This document shows, one piece after another, positions 56,821 to 64,000 of a DNA stretch of 64,000 bases. The notes beneath the pieces were generated by a model. That model saw only the letters and a program-made list of their open reading frames with translations. It made no database searches and was not told the DNA's origin. Within the stretch, counting starts at the first letter, position 1. The number at the start of each line of letters is the position of its first letter. Position numbers and translations under genes: made by a program. Source of the DNA: Paralvinella palmiformis (Eukaryota > Annelida > Polychaeta > Terebellida > Alvinellidae); assembly GCA_025642065.1 (NCBI GenBank), contig JAODUP010000315.1:53501-117500 (forward strand), given 5' to 3'.

Positions 56821-58334
56821 AGTTGATACTAGGCTGACTGCCATTGACAATGCGGAGTGTGATGCCGTTTTTTGTGCAATGTGGAGGGTGAGACTGTATT
56901 GTGGAATGTGAAGGGTTAATGGGGGATATTTATCCTCTTCTGTGTGGCTAGTGGAATTCGGATTGTAATACTCTCTTGTATGACTAATTAAGTATACAGG
57001 GTTATAAGGGGAGCTTAATAATCTTCTGCGTGACTAGTGGAATGTGGAGTATTGATAGTGAAGGGTAATACTGTCTAGTGTGTAATGTGTAGTGTGCATC
57101 TGGTAGGATACTACTATATGTTATGATTAGTGAAAGGTAGGTATTGGGTTGATGCCCGCTAAAAGTAAGGGAGGGAGGTGAATGTCGCTTCTTTAATAAT
57201 TAGTCAATCCGGAAGATATCTAGATGGAGTGATGGCCAAGGTATAGCTAGGTCTATGGGGTGTGTTACATGAATGGAGGATGATGAACTATTTGAGGACA
57301 TCAATCAATATACAACTCTAATGGCTAGGTATATGTATATGGTGAAGATGATACTGATGTGACTGTCATTAACAAGATGTTGACGTCTTGAGTATTATCT
57401 ATCAAACTAACCGCAGGCTCTGGCATCCTTCCAACTACTGGTATATAACAGGAAATTGATGATGATGATGATGAATGATTCGTTATCATCATTGATGATG
57501 AAATACTTGTGTGTAATTGAGTGCGTGCGTGTGATACCACTGTTCCACATTCGACTTAAACTTAACCTCCGCCAATGCGGGTTATGGTCGGCTGGTGTTT
57601 CGGGCCCAGAAATATTTAGTACCTGCGACATCCGTACATCTGAATTAAGACGCTGACGGGATGCGGAGAAAACTCTTCCCTCGAACATTGGCTATAATAG
57701 TTAGCCGAAATTACAACCGATCTGTGAAATAAACAATTCCAGAAACGGAGCCCGGGTTTATGTGTCAATCTACAAACATATCCTTAAAAACTGTAAACTT
57801 CTAGTTCTAGCCATCTAAAGGGTAGGTAGATATGAGAACCTGGATTTGTCAATAGGCAGATGTTATTTGATCCTCCTATACGCCGTTGTGTTAACGGGTT
57901 TGTGCATCAATTCGTATTCGTTGTTAAACAGGTGTATCTTGTATCTGCGTTTTCTGTTTGTTCGCCTTTGATTGGCTGTTTGTGTCGGTGTTTGTATTCT
58001 TAGGCTAGTTACATCCTGTCTAGCTGATGTTATCGTCAGTGTGTATGTATTCATCCATCCATCTATCTATCTGTCTGTCAGTTTGTCCGTCTGTCTCCGT
58101 CACTGGTTGTCCGCTTATCCGTCTGTTATCACCTTTATGTCCGAAGCACTTGCACGAAGTTGTCCGCTGGAATCAATCCAATTACAGTCTCAAATCTGCT
58201 AACCATCGATGGAGCGGTACTTTAAACGATTTTTTAAAAGATTATGAGCATTTTGTTTTCTCTCGTCTCATTTGAGCCTTTGTTGCTGACTGGCGGAATC
58301 ATCATCGGCCAAATGGTTAGTGTCAATGTTCGGC

Positions 58335-58600
58335 AGGGGGCGCTCCTATAGTGAATGCGGCGGGTATCGCACTGCACCGAACACCGACGAGTTTGGGTTT
58401 GATGTTCAGCGATACCTGTGTCTGTCTTAGAGGTGTTTCATCTGGTCATCACCATCATCCCACTCCAGTAGTAAGTCACCTCTTCGAACATATGTCCCCG
58501 GTGTGATCAGCGCCAAGGATAAACAAACACCTACTCACCTACTCACTCACACACTCTCTCATTCACCTTAACACCCACTTACTCACTCACTCAGTCACAT
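58335..58600 (+). mobile_element. SINE-B copy with ACTC tail
   Basis: GGGGGCGCTCCTATAGTGAA, TATCGCACTGCACCGAACAC, GTTTGGGTTTGATGTTCAGC, GATACCTGTGTCTGTCTTAG, TCTTCGAACATATGTCCCCG and GTGATCAGCGCCAAGGATAA, then a long CACTCACT-type tail. This is the longest version of the family seen here. Confidence 0.7.
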
Positions 58601-58619
58601 CATAGTTTGGCAACAACGT

Positions 58620-58662
58620 GGGTGTGTGTGTGTGCGCGTGCGCGTGTGTGTGCGTGCGTGCG
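58620..58662. repeat. (GT)/(GC)-mixed alternating purine-pyrimidine tract
   Basis: GTGTGTGTGTGTGCGCGTGC-type alternating sequence, a class that can adopt Z-DNA. Confidence 0.85.
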
Positions 58663-59916
58663 CGTGGCTTGTATTAACATTTCCGATATTTGCAGCCCCC
58701 ATATAACAGCATCACGTCAGATAAAACATGAACAGCTAATGTTTATCGGTTTGGTTTAGAGGCAGAGCGAGCAGCAACAGCAGCAGCAGCAGCTGTATTT
58801 AATGGCTTGTTATACCGTTATCCGGTTACGACAGCAGCAGCAGCAGCGGTCTTTTCATCCGTTATGTTTACCCACAAGTGATGCGTCGCTTCAGATGTAA
58901 CACGATATGCTGGCGACTGGTTAACATCATCCCCCGTTATAACACCTCGCCGCCGTTGTCGCCATCCAGCCAGCCAGGGTCTAGTGTCGCTGGACGTTTA
59001 CAGTCACTGATCAGATTCACAGATGTTGTTGTTGTTATCATATGACTCCGATAACTTGGAGACTTCTTATGATTGATTGGTTGATTGATTGATTGATTGA
59101 TCGATCGAATCCCCGGTCCCGACTGTACTGGGTCACTCTGTCCTGGGCTACAAGCAGTGTCACCTCATTGTGTCTGTCGCAGTACTCCCTTACTCGATTG
59201 ACATACTGATTTGTGTGTGTGTGTGTGTGTGTGTGTGTGGTGTGAAAATATAGGGTTCAATGCTATTATTGTGGAGTCCAGTTAACTATTCCTCAAGCTG
59301 GTATGCCAACATTTAATTTATGTACTAATATTTTTGACATAAAACCTCATTTAAATAGAACGTCGTCAACGTTTTGGAGCAGCTGTCATTAATAGCCATC
59401 AGTTGAACGGCTAATTAGTCGAACGACCTGTGAACTGCCTGCTCCAATCTGATTATGACTACAGTAATTGTCAATTGTGTGTTGTCGGGGCATTGTTTAA
59501 CTTATTGTTTTCATGCCAGAACCGAAACCCCGATGAAATCCACGTTTAAATGGGGTTGGGGGGAGGGGGGTTAAACAACGATCTCTCCCCACATACAGAT
59601 GGGTGTCTGTGTACTAGGTTCGCTCTGCGTCTGTCAACGCCCCACAGATTCATCCTGTAAACATTGGAATTAGCTAAAGGACGAACGAATGACAATAAAA
59701 TGAATACTTGAGATTTTTCGTTTCTGGTCTCTGTTCTCCGTGCTAACAAATAACAAAATGGCGTGTATAACGGTGATCGGGTAATTGGAGATGTGCAAAT
59801 TTTTATCATGCCCGGTCATTAATGAATTGATGCCTAATTGTATTACATCGGGATACACACATCCATTCTTTTTGGGTGCATCAGATCTCTAATTGATCCA
59901 TATTTTGAAGGCTGCC

Positions 59917-59960
<44 letters not shown>
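59917..59960. repeat. (TA)n microsatellite
   Basis: About 21 TA units. Confidence 0.95.
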
Positions 59961-59962
<2 letters not shown>

Positions 59963-60841
59963 ATAGTTTGCATATAGTCATATTGTTAGCGGAGGAGCTG
60001 TGTGCTGGAGTATTGTACTCACTTCATCTTATCTGACCTGTTGCCAGTCACTTCATTCGCTTTGTTTCGTGCTCGTTCAGTGCCAGTCGTCCATTCATCC
60101 CTGCATCCATCCATCCATCTCACCCCGTCCTCACCTGTCTCCCTTTCTCTCTCTCTCTCGCTCTCTGTTTGTGCGCAAACCCCGAAAAAGGAGGCGGTCT
60201 TCCAAAAATCGATTAACCATCCCGGTTTTTGTCTTCTATTTTAGATTGGCTATTTGGAGGACAAAATAGTGAGTATTGGGCTGGCGTTGGCCGCATTTCA
60301 ATGATAGTATGTTTACTGCACACAGTTTATGTTTACTTTTTACTTAAACATATGCGCCTCACGTTTTTATACTTTTCTTAATATTTTTTGGTAGTTCGTC
60401 GGGACCACGCTAGGCGGCTGCACGTGTATGTGTGTGTGTGTGTGTGGCTCGTGCGGCAGAGTCATGAACGGGTCCATTTTGTTTATAAAGGCAGAGCATT
60501 GACGTATGCGATGAAGTGTTCTGTTCATTATGTGACGTGTTCAGTTAACTAATGGGGGGGGGGTTCACGGGTGAAGCGATGTCCTCAGTTTTTGGGGACC
60601 TGACGGCTGGGTTTTGATTGCACTCTTTGGGATAGGCTTCGATCTATTCATCAGGTGGTAGTCTGTCATCGAACCCGCCTCTCGTTTACAACCCCCACCC
60701 GCTAGGGCTCACCGTACACACGAACAAGTACAATTGTTTCCGCCCGTTTACTTCTTTCTTCCGGATTTTTCGGTTCTTCCGATGTCTTTTGTCTCTGGTA
60801 TCCGTATGGGATATGTGTTTTATAGGAATGATAATTTTTTA

Positions 60842-61135
60842 CTTCTTTTCATTAAGCTTACCACCACCCTGATCACCACCATCATCACCATTCTGATCAC
60901 CATCATCCTGATCACCACCACCATCCTGATCACTATCATCATCACCATCCTGATCACCATCACCATCCTGATCATCATCATCATCACCATCCTGATCACC
61001 ATCACCATCCTGATCATCATCATCATCACCATCCTGATCACCACCATCGCACTTATCATCAACACCATCATCCTGATCACCACCATCCTGACCACCACCA
61101 CCCTGATCATCATCACTATCACCCTGATCACCCAC
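60842..61135. repeat. ATC/ACC-rich minisatellite
   Basis: CATCCTGATCACCATCACCA and close variants repeat, with a higher-order unit of about 42 bp containing CCTGATCATCATCATCATCA. Three reading frames stay open because the motif is trinucleotide-based; on the minus strand it would read as Asp/Gln/Gly repeats. No exon signals support coding use. Confidence 0.92.
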
Positions 61136-61999
61136 CAAATGTTTAAACACACCGTTAAGATATTATTACTGGTCTGTTCTCCATCTTAACTCTATGAGAC
61201 GGACTAATTATTTAACAAGCTCGTCTTCTTGTCTGTTCTGAATATCATCATTCCCTGTCTTTCTTTGACATTTTGCTCTCTCCCCGGTTTTTGGTGTCTT
61301 TGAAGTCGCCTGTCTGCCCGCTGCCCGAGTTACTATATCGGATAATCTGTTGCTCGATGTTATGTCGGCCAGCGCATTACGGACACAAAGCCTTCTAACT
61401 CTACACGATGCGTGTCCTTGGCAGACTTCACGTCACCGCTGCCTTAATATCAGCATATGTTGTTTTGTTTGCTTGTCATATCTCAACACCCCCCCCCCGC
61501 CTCCTGACTCAATCTACCTATCTATATTTCTATCTATATATCTACCTAGTTCGTGATAAAATGCATGTCCACCTGCCTGGATAGTCTTCGCAACATTTTC
61601 CCAGCTGACCTCTTGCATTTGTTCATTTTTATTTCCTATGTTATTCGTCTTGGAATTTTTATTTTTCCTTTGTCTTACTTGCATATATATTGTTTTAAGG
61701 CGAGCGTTGTCCGTGTCACCTTTGTCTGGACACATTTAGCGATATAGCAATTTTATTTGTACTTATAATATTAAATCGTTATATTTCTTTTATGCCGAGT
61801 GTCCTAGGCTTAACCCTTTTCGTCCGAATTGTTGCCACCTTTATATATAAACTTAAGAGATTTATATGTCGGTTTGTTAGTGCGGTGGTGCAGACCTTTT
61901 GTGGGTCGTTCTAGCTATTGGTTGCCTATTTATTCACATTTATTGCGTAACGCATAATGGCATGGCTTATTTTGGCATAGGGTGTATATCAGTGGGTTG

Positions 62000-62000
<1 letters not shown>

Positions 62001-62069
<69 letters not shown>
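62001..62069. repeat. (CA)n microsatellite
   Basis: About 34 CA units, the longest CA array in the window. Confidence 0.96.
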
Positions 62070-62071
<2 letters not shown>

Positions 62072-62234
62072 CATAGGTTTCTGAATAATTATAGATGATG
62101 ATTTAAGAAGACAGTATTTCCGCAAGTAAAATCCATAAAAACATTTCTCAATGGACTGGCCAGACATTGCATGTCTCAGCATGAAAAGTGACTGTTCTGG
62201 ATTCAGCTTACTGATGAATCGTCCAGATGCTGTA

Positions 62235-62237
<3 letters not shown>

Positions 62238-62305
<68 letters not shown>
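62238..62305. repeat. (TA)n-(CA)n microsatellite
   Basis: About 28 TA units then 6 CA units. Confidence 0.95.
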
Positions 62306-62308
<3 letters not shown>

Positions 62309-62346
62309 CATGGAGATGATTACTTCATCCTTACTATAATTTACAT

Positions 62347-62492
62347 TGTCATAATTCCTGTGCTACAAAACCTCCAAGCTGTGGGTTCAAAACCAGCTCA
62401 TCCCTGTGTTGTGGGATGTGTATCCCAATTGCTAGTTATCCCTTGGCAGTAATGTCTCAGGTGCGATCAGCACCGAGATTAAGGAGCTCAAC
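62347..62492 (+). mobile_element. SINE-B copy
   Basis: CTACAAAACCTCCAAGCTGT, GGGTTCAAAACCAGC, CATCCCTGTGTTGTGGGATG, CCTTGGCAGTAATGTCTCAG, GTGCGATCAGCACCGAGATT and GCTCAACTCAACC: a good body but an A-box half that has been lost. Confidence 0.68.
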
Positions 62493-62941
62493 TCAACCGA
62501 TGAGATGACAAAGTGACAACAACATCCCAATAAAAATACTTAAGGTGATTATTATAACTAACCATTTGTTTTGGAGCCGCACAGGTAACAGCCAGCACAG
62601 CGTTCTATCAGACTGCACCCCTACCCCCCCACCTGATAGTGGTAGTGGCAATTATACAGAGCAATGCTCTTATGGATATCTTTGTTGCCACTGTCCGCAT
62701 CTGATAAACTCCCATCTCTGTGGCTGTAATCCATTTGATTACTTCCATCTGCCATTGTTCACCTCCCCTGGCTACATGCTGAAGAGGATGATATCGGCAT
62801 GATAACATCGGATTACAGGATGCAGACAGCTCTTTGTCTCCTGTCATGTTGCTCAGCAGCCACCATCATCAGAGGGGGATGGGGTGGGGTGGATGGAAGG
62901 ACGGACACATTACATGATCTGAGTTAACGTTGACAGGTGTG

Positions 62942-62942
62942 T

Positions 62943-62990
<48 letters not shown>
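62942..62990. repeat. (GT)n microsatellite
   Basis: About 24 GT units; a (CA)n array of about 15 units lies 140 bp further on at 63128-63158, in inverted relation to it. Confidence 0.95.
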
Positions 62991-62993
<3 letters not shown>

Positions 62994-63124
62994 GAGAGAG
63001 ATTTTTACATATATATGAGATGACACAAGCAGCTTTTCTGAATTGTAACAGAATAATTGTAGCTGAATAGGAAATATCACACGCCCATGCTCCCGCAGAC
63101 TCACATGCACAGGCACACGCACGC

Positions 63125-63160
<36 letters not shown>

Positions 63161-63493
63161 CTTAGCTCATTCATTATATCAGAAATAAACACTTTTTGAT
63201 AAAATTGACTTGAATATGCACTGTCGTAATGCATATGGGGGACAGGAGAGGGCATTCCTTAACAGAGAGTGGCATATCAAGGACATTTGTATTTCAGGAA
63301 TTGATATAATATGATATACTGGTTATCTTTTGGGAACCCTTCGAAACTATGCCTATATATATTCATTAGATTTGCTAATGCTCTCAAGATATTTCTTGTG
63401 CATGGGCATATCTTTAGCCAGAATGCTTGCAGCTGTCATCTAGCAAGGGCACCCCCCCCTGCAAAACAGTAATATTAACCACTAAGTATTGTA

Positions 63494-63518
63494 ATAATAG
63501 TCTCTCTCACTCTCTCTG

Positions 63519-63585
<67 letters not shown>

Positions 63586-63600
63586 CACACACACACACAC
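63494..63600. repeat. (TC)-(TA)-(CA) compound microsatellite
   Basis: TC-rich stretch, about 30 TA units (63526-63584), then CA units. Confidence 0.95.
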
Positions 63601-64000
63601 CCGTATTCATTTGGTGTAATCCAAGAGTAATAGCCGATCACCAGTGTTCACCTAGCGGCCAGCTAGGTCCTAATCTGGAAGTATTCGCTTAATAATGACC
63701 TGTCCTAGCTGTTTGGTTTCAGTGCCTGATTGACCCTAGGATTGCCTGACCATGGCCGGAATTAGCCGAGATCAATATACTGGTCATCCTGAAGTCCTAC
63801 TTAATCTTGCTCACTGTTTACACGATATGTGCTCCTTGGCTGCATGTTGCCTGATGCAGCAGCAGGCCACGGCTTAATGTGCTGGTTGAATATTCAGGGT
63901 TTTCACTGGGTGTTCTCACATCATTAGATACGTATAAAGGGTGATGAAGGATATTTATTTACGATGAAATGTGGCATTGTCCTTTTTTATATCAGCATGA

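Larger units (their letters stand above)
49604..64000 (+). other. SH3GL: Endophilin-A intron 3 (partial, more than 14.4 kb)
   Basis: Contains SINE-A copies at 50.4, 50.8 and 52.9 kb, a SINE-C at 52.7 kb, SINE-B copies at 58.3 and 62.3 kb, a 36-bp minisatellite at 55.8-56.8 kb, an ATC-rich minisatellite at 60.8-61.1 kb and many microsatellites. Stretches 53400-55700, 57100-58300 and 59250-60800 show nothing I can name; 53195-53375 has two small imperfect duplications (TCCTACTTTT and TGTGTGGTGCTGTATAAA). Confidence 0.8.

Noticed and set aside
56375..56911. Repeat protein of 178 codons
   Set aside because: It is a by-product of a 36-bp minisatellite; there is no splice or promoter context and the array changes frame outside this interval.
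60734..61189. Low-complexity proteins on both strands
   Set aside because: Generated by the ATC/ACC minisatellite.
1..64000. CRISPR arrays, operons, phage or toxin-antitoxin systems
   Set aside because: The window is clearly animal intronic DNA. The tandem arrays have no spacer structure and there are no associated genes.

Overview
This is eukaryotic genomic DNA, almost certainly from an invertebrate animal. It is AT-rich, has no bacterial-style gene packing, and contains split genes with GT/AG introns, tRNA-derived SINEs, inverted-repeat transposons and very many (TA)n, (CA)n and (GA)n microsatellites. The visible protein pieces fit a lophotrochozoan, perhaps a mollusc; that placement is inference. 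Only about 0.8 kb of the 64 kb is coding sequence I can defend.

Two genes sit head to head. On the minus strand, exons at 5448-5496, 619-693 and 1-500 (running off the left edge) encode the N-terminus of the chromatin assembly factor 1 large subunit (CHAF1A/p150). They are recognised by a conserved lysine-rich segment reading KKLKQARLPFRVLTPKP, rebuilt across a 118-nt intron. On the plus strand, exons at 6810-6854, 30973-31041 and 49531-49603 encode the first 62 residues of endophilin-A (SH3GL family): the H0 amphipathic helix and the start of the N-BAR domain. The endophilin introns are about 24.1 kb, 18.5 kb and more than 14.4 kb, and they make up most of the window. The two start codons are 1,313 bp apart, so the region between them probably works as a divergent promoter. 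The two genes act in different places (replication-coupled nucleosome assembly; membrane bending in endocytosis). Nothing suggests a shared pathway.

The introns are an archive of mobile DNA. The most abundant family, called SINE-A here, has about 16 copies. Each has a tRNA-like head with A and B boxes, a conserved body and an (ATC)n tail, and at least six copies have recognisable target-site duplications. Two further tRNA-headed families (SINE-B and SINE-C) are present. DNA transposon remnants include a degraded hAT transposase (about 36.24-36.51 kb, minus strand), a TA-flanked 619-bp element (42809-43427), inverted-repeat elements at 1249-1668, 18064-18410 and 18698-18988, and a 1.1-kb foldback element (26038-27172) that is itself split by a SINE-A insertion. 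A frameshifted coding-like relic lies at 2591-2881.

Tandem repeats include a 36-bp minisatellite (about 55.76-56.82 kb), a degenerate array of roughly 50-60 bp units (39.7-40.6 kb), a recent 360-bp duplication (20873-21598), a threefold 167-179-bp unit (46629-47141) and an ATC-rich minisatellite (60842-61135). I found no CRISPR arrays, rRNA, intact tRNA genes or prokaryote-type systems. The remaining intronic sequence shows nothing I can name.
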